Positions 9,584-18,402 of a stretch of DNA of 64,000 nt are shown piece by piece. The notes under the pieces were generated by a model that was not told the origin of the DNA, ran no database searches, and worked only from the letters and a program-made list of their open reading frames with translations. The translations under genes were made by a program, and so were the position numbers. Where the stretch lies: the NCBI GenBank assembly GCA_023384575.1, contig JAHDVP010000005.1:1-64000 (forward strand). The letters are read 5' to 3'. Origin of the DNA: Acidobacteriota bacterium. GTDB taxonomy: Bacteria > Acidobacteriota > Vicinamibacteria > Vicinamibacterales > JAFNAJ01. Each line of letters begins with the position of its first letter. Position 1 is the stretch's first letter.

Positions 9584-9611
9584 TGGCCAAATTTCCTCCG
9601 AAATTCGGCCA
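9584..9611. promoter_or_regulatory. AT-rich interrupted palindrome upstream of nifJ (candidate operator)
   Basis: Two 12-base arms (tggccaaatttc at 9584-9595 and gaaattcggcca at 9600-9611) are inverted around a CTCC spacer with a single mismatch. It lies 107 bp upstream of the nifJ ATG in a gene-free stretch (9478-9756), and its AT core stands out in this GC-rich sequence. There is no following T-run, so it does not look like an intrinsic terminator. A binding site for a dimeric repressor or activator of nifJ is the simplest reading. A second, short GC palindrome (CCCCGGCCGGGG, 9509-9520) lies in the nifJ leader. I recognise nothing else in the gap. Confidence 0.5.
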
Positions 9612-9756
9612 ATCACGCCGGAGACCGCAGATGGGCTGCCGGATTCCCGGCAGCCGCGCCGCTGGGAGGTGCGGATTGGCCGCGAGTTGACAAGCCGGAG
9701 GCCGGGCGAAAGAATCGTGAGGATTGGAGCGCCGAGGGGCGCTCGCGGGGAGGGGC

Positions 9757-10230
9757 ATGATGACGTGGAACATGTGGGGATCGCTCGTGGTGGCAGTGGC
9801 CGTGGCTGGGGGCGTGCCGGCCGCGGGCGAGGGGCAGAAGTACGGCGATGGCGTCACGCTGACCGAGGCGACGTCGATCCAGCAGCTGTTTGCGGCACCG
9901 GAAGCGCACCTCGGCCAGACCGTGCGGGTCGACGGGATCGTCTCGGCGGTGTGCGAGAACATGGGCTGCTGGATCGAGTTGAAGGAGCCTGGTGACGGCC
10001 CGGGCATCCGCTTCAAGGTCGACGACGGGGTGATCGTGTTCCCGATGAGCGCGAAAGGGAAGCGGGCATCGGCCCAGGGCGTGTTCGAGAAGATCGACCC
10101 GGTCGCCGAGGCCGAACACCACGCGGCGCACGCCGCCGAGGCCGCCGGCGAGCACGCCGGGCACGCGGCCGCCGCCGACTCGCCAGCCGCGCTGTATCGG
10201 GTGAAGGCCACCGGGGCCGTCGTGTACTGA
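9757..10230 (+). CDS. DUF4920-family secreted protein
   Basis: A protein of 157 residues with a signal peptide (about 1-24) and a small beta-rich domain. Its features (GQTVRVDGIVSAVCENMGCWIELKE, then FPMSAKGKRASAQGVFEKI) match the DUF4920 family, whose function is unknown. Two cysteines near the middle (CENMGC) could form a disulfide or bind metal. A His/Ala-rich segment (EHHAAHAAEAAGEHAGHAAA) is inserted before the last strand; a metal-binding role is possible. The start is one of two adjacent ATGs (9757 or 9760), both directly after a GGGGAGGGG ribosome-binding site. The rhomboid gene starts one base after its stop, so the two are probably co-expressed. Confidence 0.8.
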   Translation: MMTWNMWGSLVVAVAVAGGVPAAGEGQKYGDGVTLTEATSIQQLFAAPEAHLGQTVRVDGIVSAVCENMGCWIELKEPGDGPGIRFKVDDGVIVFPMSAKGKRASAQGVFEKIDPVAEAEHHAAHAAEAAGEHAGHAAAADSPAALYRVKATGAVVY

Positions 10231-10231
10231 C

Positions 10232-11089
10232 GTGGGACTGCTTTCACGCCAGACGAGCGGGTCGGTCGTCTGCACCTCGTGCGGCTCGCTCGTCGGCGTG
10301 AACGACGAGACCTGCTACAACTGCGGCCGGCGCAACCCCGGCCTGTGGGGGTACGCGCCGGTCATCCGCCGGCTCGGGGCCGATCTGGGCTTCGTGAAGC
10401 TCATCCTGATCGTCTCCGTCGGTCTCTACGTGGTGAGCCTGCTGCTCTCGGGCAGCAACATCGGCATGGGCGGGTTCTTCTCGTTGCTCTCGCCCAACCC
10501 GCTCGTCCTGTTCTTCTTCGGAGCGAGTGGAGGGATTCCGGTCTTCGGCTACGGCCGATGGTGGACGGTGCTCAGCGCGGGCTGGCTCCACGCGAGCCTC
10601 CTCCACGTGGCCTTCAACATGATGTGGGTCCGGCAGTTGGCACCCGCCACGGCCGAGCTCTTCGGGCCGGGCCGGCTGGTCATCATCTACACCATTGGGG
10701 GCATCGCCGGCTTCGCGCTGAGCACGGCGGCCTGGGCCGTGCCGCTCGTGCCGTTCCTCCGCGGCGCGGGGTTCACCGTCGGGGCGTCGGCGCCCGTCTT
10801 CGGCCTGCTCGGTGCGCTCGTGTGTTACGGGCGTCGCAGCGGCAGCCAGGTCGTCCACAGCCAGGCCTTGAGCTGGGCGCTGCTGCTCGGCATCTTCGGC
10901 TTGATCATGCCCGGCATCGACAACTACGCCCACGCGGGAGGCTTCATCGGCGGGTACGCGGCCGCGCGCGTGCTCGACCCCCTGAAGCCGGAGCGTCTCG
11001 ATCACGTGGTCATCGCGCTCGTGTGCCTGGTGGCGACGGCGGTGGCCGTCGTCGCGTCGATGGTTCACGGGGTGCAGTTCCTGCCCTGA
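10232..11089 (+). CDS. Rhomboid-family intramembrane serine protease with N-terminal zinc ribbon
   Basis: The 285-residue protein begins with a Cys4 zinc-ribbon (C14, C17, C28, C31). A six-segment rhomboid core follows. Visible signature elements are HASLLHVAFNMMWV (His 120 and 125, Asn 129), the nucleophile loop GAS (Ser 186) and the catalytic His 234 in YAHAGGFIGG. It should cleave transmembrane substrates within the membrane. The GTG start at 10232 lies one base after the stop of the DUF4920 gene, which suggests translational coupling. The nucleophile motif is G-A-S-A rather than G-x-S-G, a variation seen within the family. The substrate is unknown. Confidence 0.9.
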   Translation: MGLLSRQTSGSVVCTSCGSLVGVNDETCYNCGRRNPGLWGYAPVIRRLGADLGFVKLILIVSVGLYVVSLLLSGSNIGMGGFFSLLSPNPLVLFFFGASGGIPVFGYGRWWTVLSAGWLHASLLHVAFNMMWVRQLAPATAELFGPGRLVIIYTIGGIAGFALSTAAWAVPLVPFLRGAGFTVGASAPVFGLLGALVCYGRRSGSQVVHSQALSWALLLGIFGLIMPGIDNYAHAGGFIGGYAAARVLDPLKPERLDHVVIALVCLVATAVAVVASMVHGVQFLP

Positions 11090-11105
11090 GCGCGAGGCCT
11101 GCGTC

Positions 11106-12188
11106 ATGCTCACCCTCGGGCGATGTGGCGTGCGGGGCGCAGCCGTCGGGCTGGCGGCCGTCGTGGTCGCCGTGGCGGCAGAGGCCCAGAATCCGCCATC
11201 CGGGCCTGCGGGCTTCCATCCGTTTCTTGCAACGGGCATCGGGCTCACGGCCGGAGAGGTGGCGTCGCTCGTACAGGGCCGCGTTGTCGTGAAGACGCTC
11301 GACCCGGGCGACCGGCGCGAGGTCGGCCTCGCCGGCGTCGTGCGCATCGAGGCACCGCGCGAGCGCATGGTCGACGGCTGGCGGGACATCGTGGCGTTCA
11401 GGAAGAGTGACGTGGTCCTCGAGATGGGGACCTTCGGCGAGCCGCCCCGGCCGGGCGACCTCGCGGCCCTCACCGTCGACCGCCAGGACATCGACGACCT
11501 CGCGCAGTGCCGCCCCGGCTCCTGCAAGGTGCAGCTGTCGGCTGCCGACATCGGACGCTTTCAACGGGAGATCGACTGGCGGGCCGGCGATCGCACGGCG
11601 AAGGCGGCGGCGTTGATGCACGACGTTCTGCTCACGCACCTGCAGCGGTATCGGGCGCAGGGACTTGACGGGCTCGGCACGTACGACGACCGCCGCGACC
11701 CGGTCGTGATTGGCGACGAGCTGCGCTCGATCCTGGCGCAGTCGCCCTCGCCGCTCGACCTCGTCCCCGAGTTGCGCGACCACGTCGTCGCCTATCCTCT
11801 CCGGCCGCTGACCGCGGCCGAAGAGGGGTTCTACTGGTCGAAGGAGCGGTTCGGCTTCAAGCCGGTGACCGGGATCACACACACGACCATGTACGTCGAG
11901 CCGTCGCGCGGGGGCGTCGCCCTGCTCGTGTCGCGCCAGATCTACGCCAACCACTACTTCGACGGCTCGGTGGGTGTGTCGGCGCTGCTCGACGTGCCAG
12001 GGCGCGAGGGGGAGGCCTTCGATCTGCTCTACGTCAACCGGACCCGGAGCGCGCGGGTGACCGGCTTCTTCGGCGGCATCGCCCGCTCCATGGCCACGGG
12101 GCGCGCGCGCGACGCCATGGGGCGTTTGCTCGACGGGCTGAAGCGGCGCACCGAGCGGGCACCTGCTACCGGGAGTACAGGTCGATGA
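11106..12188 (+). CDS. Secreted protein of unknown function
   Basis: I do not recognise a family for this 360-residue product. It has a signal peptide (about 1-28, ending AEAQ), no later transmembrane segment, and one Cys pair (QCRPGSCKV, near residues 138-144). The mature part alternates helices and strands, and its most distinctive stretch is EEGFYWSKERFGFKPVTG followed by HTTMYVEPSRGGVALLVSRQIY. The gene follows the rhomboid gene by 16 bp and may be in its operon. Its last 23 bases overlap the 3' end of the convergent M64 peptidase gene, so the two ends are unusually tight. Confidence 0.75.
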   Translation: MLTLGRCGVRGAAVGLAAVVVAVAAEAQNPPSGPAGFHPFLATGIGLTAGEVASLVQGRVVVKTLDPGDRREVGLAGVVRIEAPRERMVDGWRDIVAFRKSDVVLEMGTFGEPPRPGDLAALTVDRQDIDDLAQCRPGSCKVQLSAADIGRFQREIDWRAGDRTAKAAALMHDVLLTHLQRYRAQGLDGLGTYDDRRDPVVIGDELRSILAQSPSPLDLVPELRDHVVAYPLRPLTAAEEGFYWSKERFGFKPVTGITHTTMYVEPSRGGVALLVSRQIYANHYFDGSVGVSALLDVPGREGEAFDLLYVNRTRSARVTGFFGGIARSMATGRARDAMGRLLDGLKRRTERAPATGSTGR

Positions 12189-13635
12189 CCCGTTCGATGC
12201 CCCGCTGGCACACCGGGCAGAAGCCGACGTCGTTCCGGCTGAACATCAGGCAGTCCGCTGCGGGACGGTACAGGCCCACGGCTTCGTAGCTCGCGCCCTC
12301 GAACGCGCCGACGATACCGGCGTGAGGCCCCTGGCCGAGCAGGGTCGTTTCGCGTGCCCGCTGTCGTTCGAACAGCGCCGTCATCTCGTGCTCGGGCGCG
12401 CCGGCGGCGCGCAGTTCCCGCCGCGTCTGCTGGTACTCCCGCTGGGCGGCCTCGAACTCGCTCTTCGGCCACGGGGTGGGCAGGGGGGTGCCCGGCGTCA
12501 CGAGGTCGGCCCACTTGAGGCGTTGCGGGTCCTTCAGGGCCGTGACGTTCGGCTCCCATGGCTCGGCGTGCTCGGTGCCGCCGGTGGCATAGGCGACATC
12601 CGACGTGTAGTACTCGTCGGCGAGCGCGGCGAAGTGGTGACCGAACTCGTGGATGAACAAGTATTCGGCGAAGGCGTTGCCCGCGGCCGCCGTGGCATGC
12701 GCCCCGAAGATGCCGCCGCCGCCGTAGTGCTCCTCGTTGACGAAGATCTGGAGGAAGTCGTAGGGCGCGACCGAGGCCGCCTCGCGCAGGGCGCGGTTGT
12801 CCTGCACGAGAAGATATCGCTCGCTGTCGAAGATGTTGTATTCGGCCGAGAGCGGGGTGCGCCGGGAGGTCCCGGCCTGAGGGCGATGCACCCCGGACGT
12901 CTCGGACGGCAGGTCGAGCGCACGGACGTTGAAATCTGCGCGACGCGTCTTGAATGGCTCCGTGGCGAAGAGTGCGTCGACCAGGTGCCGGACCTGTGCG
13001 TGGAACTTCGGCAGCTCCGCCTCGGTGTACCCCTCGCCGATGATGAGCAGGTCGACCTTGGTCGCCGGCGACCCGTGCTCGAACACCGTCCAGAGGCGGC
13101 CTCGCGGCACCGGCGGCGCCTGGTTCACGAAACGCGACGCGGGGTCGACGAGCGTCGACCAGATCTCGCGGAAGCCCTGGTCGGCCTCGCGGCGCTTGAT
13201 CACCACCTGCACGGGATTGACCGGCCACGGGAACCGCAGGCTGTCGTGGAAGGTGCGCCACTCGCTTCGCGCCTCCGGCGTCGTTTCCCATTCGCCGTAC
13301 AGCGACGCGAACCCACGAGAGAACACCACCTGGTTCGTGGCCCGATCGATCACCTCGACGAGGAACTTCCCGAGGTTCGTGTCGTCGATGAGGCGGGTGC
13401 GGCTGCCGGCCCACACGCCGTCGTCGACGATCCGATCGAGGGTGATGAGGCGCTCACCGGCGCGACCGGTGTGGAAGTAGTCGACCCGCATGGTCCGTCC
13501 GGTGAACGCCGCGTCGAACGCGGTGGCGGGCGCCGTGGCGGCCGGAGCGGGCCCCTGCGTGTGCGCCGCGAGACCGAGGAGTGACAGGACGGTGCAGAGC
13601 GACAGGGCGGCCACGCGGCGTGACATGTCGCTCAT
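12166..13635 (-). CDS. M64-family (IgA peptidase-like) secreted metallopeptidase
   Basis: A 489-residue exported protein with a signal peptide (about 1-27). The zinc-binding motif HEFGHHFAALADEYY is the HExxH-type signature of peptidase family M64, and it is followed by a glutamate-rich tail typical of that family. An N-terminal beta-sandwich domain (residues 40-170, FHTGRAGERLITLDRIVDDGVW and following) precedes the peptidase domain. It ends with a CLMFSRNDVGFCPVCQRGIE segment that may bind a second metal or form disulfides. It probably degrades extracellular protein. ATG codons at 13635 and 13626 are both possible; neither has a good ribosome-binding site. It is divergent from the gene at 13738. 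Confidence 0.87.
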   Translation of the reverse strand: MSDMSRRVAALSLCTVLSLLGLAAHTQGPAPAATAPATAFDAAFTGRTMRVDYFHTGRAGERLITLDRIVDDGVWAGSRTRLIDDTNLGKFLVEVIDRATNQVVFSRGFASLYGEWETTPEARSEWRTFHDSLRFPWPVNPVQVVIKRREADQGFREIWSTLVDPASRFVNQAPPVPRGRLWTVFEHGSPATKVDLLIIGEGYTEAELPKFHAQVRHLVDALFATEPFKTRRADFNVRALDLPSETSGVHRPQAGTSRRTPLSAEYNIFDSERYLLVQDNRALREAASVAPYDFLQIFVNEEHYGGGGIFGAHATAAAGNAFAEYLFIHEFGHHFAALADEYYTSDVAYATGGTEHAEPWEPNVTALKDPQRLKWADLVTPGTPLPTPWPKSEFEAAQREYQQTRRELRAAGAPEHEMTALFERQRARETTLLGQGPHAGIVGAFEGASYEAVGLYRPAADCLMFSRNDVGFCPVCQRGIERVIDLYSR

Positions 13636-13737
13636 GGTAGCGCGAAAGGCCGGCGCGCGCCGGGTCGCGGCGGGCCGGAGGCGCGGCCGCCGACTTTTGG
13701 CACGGCTGACCTTGACCAGTGGTAGGATTAAGGGGCC

Positions 13738-14808
13738 ATGGCCTCGTCCAGGTTCAGGACGGCCGTCGTGTTGTCAGCGTGGCTCGTGGCGGGCGGTGCC
13801 GTGCCCGCCGCCGCGCAGGACTTCGTCGTGGCGCGCTTCGAGCAATACATGGAGGCGCTCCGGCAGCAGACCGGCATTCCCGGCCTCGCCGCCGCCATCG
13901 TGCACGACGGCGCGATCGTCTGGGAGAAGGGTTTCGGCTTCGCCGACGTCGATCGCGGCGTTCCCGCGATGCCCGACACGCTCTTCCACGTCGGGGGCCT
14001 CACCCAGAGTTTCTCGAGCGTCCTCGCCCTCCAGTGCGTCGAGATGGGGCGCATCCGGCTGACCGACCCCATCCAGCCGTTTGGCGTCACCGTGCCAGAG
14101 GCCGGCGCGGCGGTTGGTCACATCCTGACCCACACGTCCGAAGGGGCGCCCGGAGTGGCCTTCAGGTACAGCCTGGAGCGCATCGCGGCGCTGACGCCGG
14201 TCGTCGACTCGTGCCTCGGGCGCTATCGCGAGATCCTGGCCGAGAACATCCTCGAGCGGCTCGCCATGTTCGATTCGGTCCCCGGTCAGGACCTGGCGCT
14301 CGGGCTGGCGGCCGTCCCGCCGGACATGTTCAACGAAGGGATGGTGGCACGGTACGTCGGCGCCCTGCAGCGGCTGGCCGTGCCGTATCGTGTCGACGCG
14401 CGCGGGCGCGCGTCGGCCTCGGCGTACCCGGAAGCCGGGATCAACGCGGCCATCGGGCTCGTCTCGACCGTGCGCGACCTCGCGCGGTTCGACGCAGGTC
14501 TCGACCAGGCCGTGCTGCTGCGGCCGGAAACGCTGACGGTCGCCTGGGCCAATCCGCTCGGGCTCGACGGGCAGCGCCTGCCGCACGGCCTCGGCTGGTT
14601 CGTGCAGACCTACAACGGCACCACACTCGTCTGGCAGTACGGTCATTTGCCCGACGCCGGATCGGCGCTGGTGATCAAGGTGCCCGCACGGCGCCTGACG
14701 CTGGTCCTCCTCGCCAACAGCGACGGTCTGGCCGCGCCCTTCCAGTTGAGCCGGGGAGACGTCACGACGTCGCTCTTCGCCCAGGTCTTCCTGCGTCTCT
14801 TCCTGTGA
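13738..14808 (+). CDS. Beta-lactamase/PBP-fold protein lacking catalytic residues (probable pseudoenzyme)
   Basis: The 356-residue product has a signal peptide (1-27) and the overall order of class C beta-lactamase-like serine hydrolases. It shows TGIPGLAAAIVHDGAIVWEKGFGFAD, DTLFHVGGLTQSF, HILTHTSEG and the late HGLGWFV and YGHLPDAGSALV blocks. The S-x-x-K motif aligned to residues 87-90 reads G-L-T-Q, so both the nucleophilic Ser and the general-base Lys are gone. The Y-x-N motif reads Y-S-L at 144-146. It is therefore probably not a hydrolase but a binding or structural protein. The stop overlaps the GTG start of the beta-barrel gene, suggesting they work together. An AAGGGG element sits very close to the ATG. 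Confidence 0.85.
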   Translation: MASSRFRTAVVLSAWLVAGGAVPAAAQDFVVARFEQYMEALRQQTGIPGLAAAIVHDGAIVWEKGFGFADVDRGVPAMPDTLFHVGGLTQSFSSVLALQCVEMGRIRLTDPIQPFGVTVPEAGAAVGHILTHTSEGAPGVAFRYSLERIAALTPVVDSCLGRYREILAENILERLAMFDSVPGQDLALGLAAVPPDMFNEGMVARYVGALQRLAVPYRVDARGRASASAYPEAGINAAIGLVSTVRDLARFDAGLDQAVLLRPETLTVAWANPLGLDGQRLPHGLGWFVQTYNGTTLVWQYGHLPDAGSALVIKVPARRLTLVLLANSDGLAAPFQLSRGDVTTSLFAQVFLRLFL

Positions 14809-15464
14809 CTCCTGGCGTGGCCCCCACCTGCCCGGTGCGCCACGGGCGACGCCCCGCTTCGAGGTGCGTGGTCCTCGTCTTCGCGCTCGGCGTGTTGCTG
14901 CCGGCGCCCGCGCGCGCCGACTGGCACATCATGCCGTACCTCGCCGTGGCGTTCGGCGGCGACACCAACATCATCAAGCTGGGCCTCGATCCCGGCGGGG
15001 CCGTGAAGAAGCGGCACAACGGCTTCGGCGTCTCGGCCGGGTGGATCTCCAGCGGGTGGTTCGGGGTTGAAGGGGATCTGGCGTTCGCGCCCGCGTTCTT
15101 CGGCGACAGAAGCGAGACGGTGGCGACGAGCCGGCTGACGACGCTCTCTGGCAACATCGTCGTTCTCGTGCCCCGCCGGGTCGTTGGCGATTCGCTGCGC
15201 CCCTACGCGACCGGTGGCCTCGGGCTCGTCCGCGCGGGAGTGAGCTTCGACAGCGATGCCCTGGAGCCGCTGGCGCGCAACCTGGTCGGATTCAACGTCG
15301 GAGGCGGCGTCACCGGGTTCCTGACCGATCGGGCGGGTGTGCGGTGGGACCTCCGCTACTTCCGGGGCACGAGCGGAGACGACGACCTGTCGGTCACCGG
15401 CGGCACCGGCACGCCGACACTCAGCTTCTGGCGCCTCAGCATGGGCGTCGTGCTCAGGTACTGA
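14805..15464 (+). CDS. Small outer-membrane beta-barrel protein
   Basis: A 219-residue protein with a signal peptide (hydrophobic core CVVLVFALGVLLPA ending ARA) and eight or so amphipathic strands. It ends in an aromatic outer-membrane signature (LSMGVVLRY). Phrases such as YLAVAFGGDTNI, GWFGVEGDLAFAPAFFG and PYATGGLGLVRAGV resemble OmpA/OmpW-like eight-stranded barrels. The start is taken as the GTG at 14805, which overlaps the stop of the preceding gene as GTGA; in-frame GTGs at 14817 and 14835 are alternatives, since none has a strong ribosome-binding site. It is coupled to the inactive beta-lactamase-fold gene. Function unknown. Confidence 0.8.
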   Translation: MTPGVAPTCPVRHGRRPASRCVVLVFALGVLLPAPARADWHIMPYLAVAFGGDTNIIKLGLDPGGAVKKRHNGFGVSAGWISSGWFGVEGDLAFAPAFFGDRSETVATSRLTTLSGNIVVLVPRRVVGDSLRPYATGGLGLVRAGVSFDSDALEPLARNLVGFNVGGGVTGFLTDRAGVRWDLRYFRGTSGDDDLSVTGGTGTPTLSFWRLSMGVVLRY

Positions 15465-15477
15465 CCAGCAAGAACAC

Positions 15478-15501
15478 GGGGACGGCCCGATGGCCGTCCC
15501 C
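15478..15501. terminator. Bidirectional terminator-like hairpin
   Basis: A perfect 10-bp stem (GGGGACGGCC and its complement) closes a CGAT tetraloop between the convergent beta-barrel and TonB-receptor genes. No T-run follows on either side. The position in a 61-bp convergent gap supports a terminator role, but a U-less stem would act differently from a canonical intrinsic terminator. Confidence 0.7.
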
Positions 15502-15525
15502 GCAACACGCCCTGGCGGGCGCGGA

Positions 15526-18402
15526 TCAGAACCTGAAGCCCATCGCGATCTGCCAGCGGCGCGCCGTCGCGTAGTTGGCGGTGGACGTGGCCTGGCCGTA
15601 GAGCGGCCCGAGCGTGTAGCCGGTGGGCAGGCCGAGGCCGTCGAGCGCGCTGGTGTTGTCGGCACGGACGACGGTGTTCCACGTGACCAGCTTGCGGTGG
15701 TTGAACACGTTGAACACGTCGAACTTCAGGTACGGGCGCAGGCTCTTGAACACCGGCACCTCGTAGTTGAGGCCGAAGTCGAACAGATGCGCCGCGTCGA
15801 AGAGCTCCGACCCGCGATCGCCGAAGTAGAGCGTCTGGTTGCTGGGCCGTGAAGCATAGGCGGCGAGCAGGTTTCGCTGTACCGCGCTCAGCGGGACGTT
15901 CGAGGCCGCGAGGCTGTAGCTGAGCGGTGAGTCGTAGCGGTAGAGCAGCGACAGGTCCGCGTTCCCGAGGCGGAACGGCAGATTGGTGTTGTAGGTCGTC
16001 CACAGGCGGACCTTGTGGCGCTGGAAGTCGTTCAGCCGCCCGTCAGGATAGTGGCGCGACTCGTTGAAGGCCTCGGGGTAGTCGCCGAAGACCGACGAGA
16101 TGCCCGGCGTGTTCGTGCCTTCGCCCTCGAAGTTGCCGTCGTTCTCGATCTGCAGCGTGTAGTTCCCCGTGACCGACCAGCGGGCCGTGATGGGGTAGCG
16201 CCCGATGAACTGCAGCGCCTTGTAGTCGCGCTTCGGGTCGTCGCTGTTGCGGTAGATCTGGTTGGTGAACGTTCCGAAGGTGATGCCGTCTCGCGTCACC
16301 GTCGTGCGGCCTCCGTCGAGGGTGTAGAAGTCCTCGACGAAGTTCGACATGCTGCGCTGCACGTAGGTGCCCTTGACATACCCCCGACCGAACTGCCCGC
16401 CGAGCGAGAGGGTGATCTCCTTGGTCACCGGCGACGAAAGCCCGCTGTCGAAGAACACGTTCGCGGTGGGGAAGCTGCCGGTGTAGATGACGTAGTTGTC
16501 GGGGTCGAACCCGGGCGCGAAGTCGCGGCCCTGGCCCTCTGGACCCACGTAGTAGGCGAAAACGCCCGCCGGGTTGCCGACGTCGGTGTTGCTGGCAAAC
16601 TGCGCCTCGCTGTACTTGCCGGAGTACCAGGCGTAGGTCGCCTGTGCCACGTAGCGGCCATCACCCTTGAGGTCGTAGCTCGCGGCGAGCCGCGGTACCC
16701 AGGTGTCGGTGTCGACCGTCACGATGTCGCCGGTGGCTTCGCCACGGACCTTCTCGTAGCGCACGCCGAGGTCGAAGGAGAGGTTGCGCCCGGCCTGCCA
16801 GCGATCCTGCAGGTAGAACGACGTGGTCTTGATGTCGATCTGCGCGCCGCGCGTCGCGAGCCAGAGCTCGTACTCGGATGCGAACGGCTCGAAGACGGGA
16901 ATGAAGAAGCCGTTGGCGTCGAACAGGGGCTGGCCGGCGGCGTTGGTGGCGTAGTCGGCGATGAAGACGTAGTTGGTCGGCGACTGCGAGTTGCCGCCCG
17001 TGCGCGTGCTGTTGTAGATTTCGACGCCGCCCTTGAAGTCGTGGCTGCCGGCGTTGGTGGTCGTGAGGAAGTACGACAGGCTGCCCGCGAGCTGGTAGTT
17101 GTTGCGATCTTCCGGGTCGGTCGCGTCGAAGTAGGGAGCGTTGAAGTGCACGAGCTGCGACAGACCGATGAACGGCGAGTCGACGATGCTCGTGCTCGTG
17201 CCGCCCGTGTTACGGAAGCCGAACGACTTGCGCGACCAGCGCGCCTCGGCGAAGGCCCGCGACCCGAGCACGCCGCGATAGCCCGCCACCCAGCGGTCGT
17301 TCGGGAAGCTCGGTTCCTCGGCGACCTTCGGGTCGATCGAGAAGCCGAAGGCGACGCGCTTGGCGTCACGCGCGAGCTTGAAGTAGCTGCCCGTGAAGGT
17401 GTGGTTCTGCGCGACCGTGCCCGTCAGCTTGATCTCGCCGCGCTTCTCCTCGTTGGTCGACGTGAAGGGCACACCGCTCGTCGGCAGCGTCGCCTCGGTC
17501 TCGGTCGACAGCCAGCGGCCTGCGCCGAAGAACCAGAGTTTCGTCCGGAGGATCGGGCCGCCCGTCGTCGCTTCGTAGACCTGATTGAGCTTGTCGTTGC
17601 GCTCGATGTCCCGCACCTTCTCGAACGGCGACTGGCGCTGCCACTTGTCGTTGGTGAGGTTGGCGCGGAAGCTGCCGGAGAAGAGGTCGCCGCCGCTCTT
17701 GGTCACCGCATTGACGACGCCGCCCGAGAAGCGGCCGTACTCGGCCGAGATGCCCGAGGTCAGGACCTGGGTCTCCTCGATGGCATCCTCGATGAAGAGG
17801 TTGTTGGCGGTGCCGAAGAGGTTGTCGTTGATGTCGACCCCATCGACGAGGAACACGTTGTCGTACGCGAAGGCGCCGGAAATCGTGACCTGGCCGGCGT
17901 TGGGGGTGTTGGTCGTCAGGCCGGGCGCCAGCGTGGCCACGCCCTGGAGCGTGCGCGCCGCCGGCAGGCTGTTGATCTCCTCGTAGCGCAGGTTCTGGCC
18001 GGTGGTCGTGGCCGTGACCGTCGACGCCACGGTGCTGGCGGTCACCTCGACGGTTTCGGTCAGGCCGCCGACCCCGAGGGCCGCGCTGACGTCGCTCGGT
18101 TTGCCGAGCTCGACCGTGGTGGTCCGTTCGAGGGGCTCGAAGCCCGCGAGCTCGAAGAGCACCGTGTAGATTCCGGGGGGGAGGCCGCGGAGGACGTAGA
18201 CGCCGTTGCCGTCAGTGACGGTGGTGCGCGTGCCTTGGAGAGCAGACGAGGCGACGGTGACCGTGACCCCTGGCAGGACGAGGTTGCCCGTGTCGCGCAC
18301 GGTACCCTGGATGATGCCCGTCTGGACACCCTGGGCCATCGCCGTGTTCGACCAGGAGAGCGCCGCCAGTGCCACGAGGCAGGTCAGAGCGAAGCGCTTC
18401 AT
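15526..18402 (-). CDS. TonB-dependent receptor with N-terminal carboxypeptidase-regulatory domain (Oar-like)
   Basis: The 958-residue outer-membrane protein has a signal peptide (1-24). A carboxypeptidase-regulatory-like beta-sandwich follows (about 28-110: IIQGTVRDTGNLVLPGVTVT through LAGFEPLER). Next come a plug domain (about 125-260, with the phrase DNVFLVDGVDINDN) and a long TonB barrel ending in the aromatic signature MGFRF. These receptors import large substrates or anchor surface proteins; the substrate cannot be named. The ATG at 18402 is preceded by AAGGAG at good distance, so the longer open frame upstream is not used. No transporter partner genes are adjacent. The family is expanded in Acidobacteriota. 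Confidence 0.93.
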   Translation of the reverse strand: MKRFALTCLVALAALSWSNTAMAQGVQTGIIQGTVRDTGNLVLPGVTVTVASSALQGTRTTVTDGNGVYVLRGLPPGIYTVLFELAGFEPLERTTTVELGKPSDVSAALGVGGLTETVEVTASTVASTVTATTTGQNLRYEEINSLPAARTLQGVATLAPGLTTNTPNAGQVTISGAFAYDNVFLVDGVDINDNLFGTANNLFIEDAIEETQVLTSGISAEYGRFSGGVVNAVTKSGGDLFSGSFRANLTNDKWQRQSPFEKVRDIERNDKLNQVYEATTGGPILRTKLWFFGAGRWLSTETEATLPTSGVPFTSTNEEKRGEIKLTGTVAQNHTFTGSYFKLARDAKRVAFGFSIDPKVAEEPSFPNDRWVAGYRGVLGSRAFAEARWSRKSFGFRNTGGTSTSIVDSPFIGLSQLVHFNAPYFDATDPEDRNNYQLAGSLSYFLTTTNAGSHDFKGGVEIYNSTRTGGNSQSPTNYVFIADYATNAAGQPLFDANGFFIPVFEPFASEYELWLATRGAQIDIKTTSFYLQDRWQAGRNLSFDLGVRYEKVRGEATGDIVTVDTDTWVPRLAASYDLKGDGRYVAQATYAWYSGKYSEAQFASNTDVGNPAGVFAYYVGPEGQGRDFAPGFDPDNYVIYTGSFPTANVFFDSGLSSPVTKEITLSLGGQFGRGYVKGTYVQRSMSNFVEDFYTLDGGRTTVTRDGITFGTFTNQIYRNSDDPKRDYKALQFIGRYPITARWSVTGNYTLQIENDGNFEGEGTNTPGISSVFGDYPEAFNESRHYPDGRLNDFQRHKVRLWTTYNTNLPFRLGNADLSLLYRYDSPLSYSLAASNVPLSAVQRNLLAAYASRPSNQTLYFGDRGSELFDAAHLFDFGLNYEVPVFKSLRPYLKFDVFNVFNHRKLVTWNTVVRADNTSALDGLGLPTGYTLGPLYGQATSTANYATARRWQIAMGFRF

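Noticed and set aside
9478-9612. 45-codon N-terminal extension of nifJ
   Set aside because: It is Arg/Pro-rich and non-homologous and would cover the palindrome; GAGAAGG before ATG 9477 marks the true start.
7162-9690. 842-codon plus-strand open frame opposite nifJ
   Set aside because: Low-complexity Arg/Val/Asp/Gly composition and complete overlap with a clear PFOR rule out coding.
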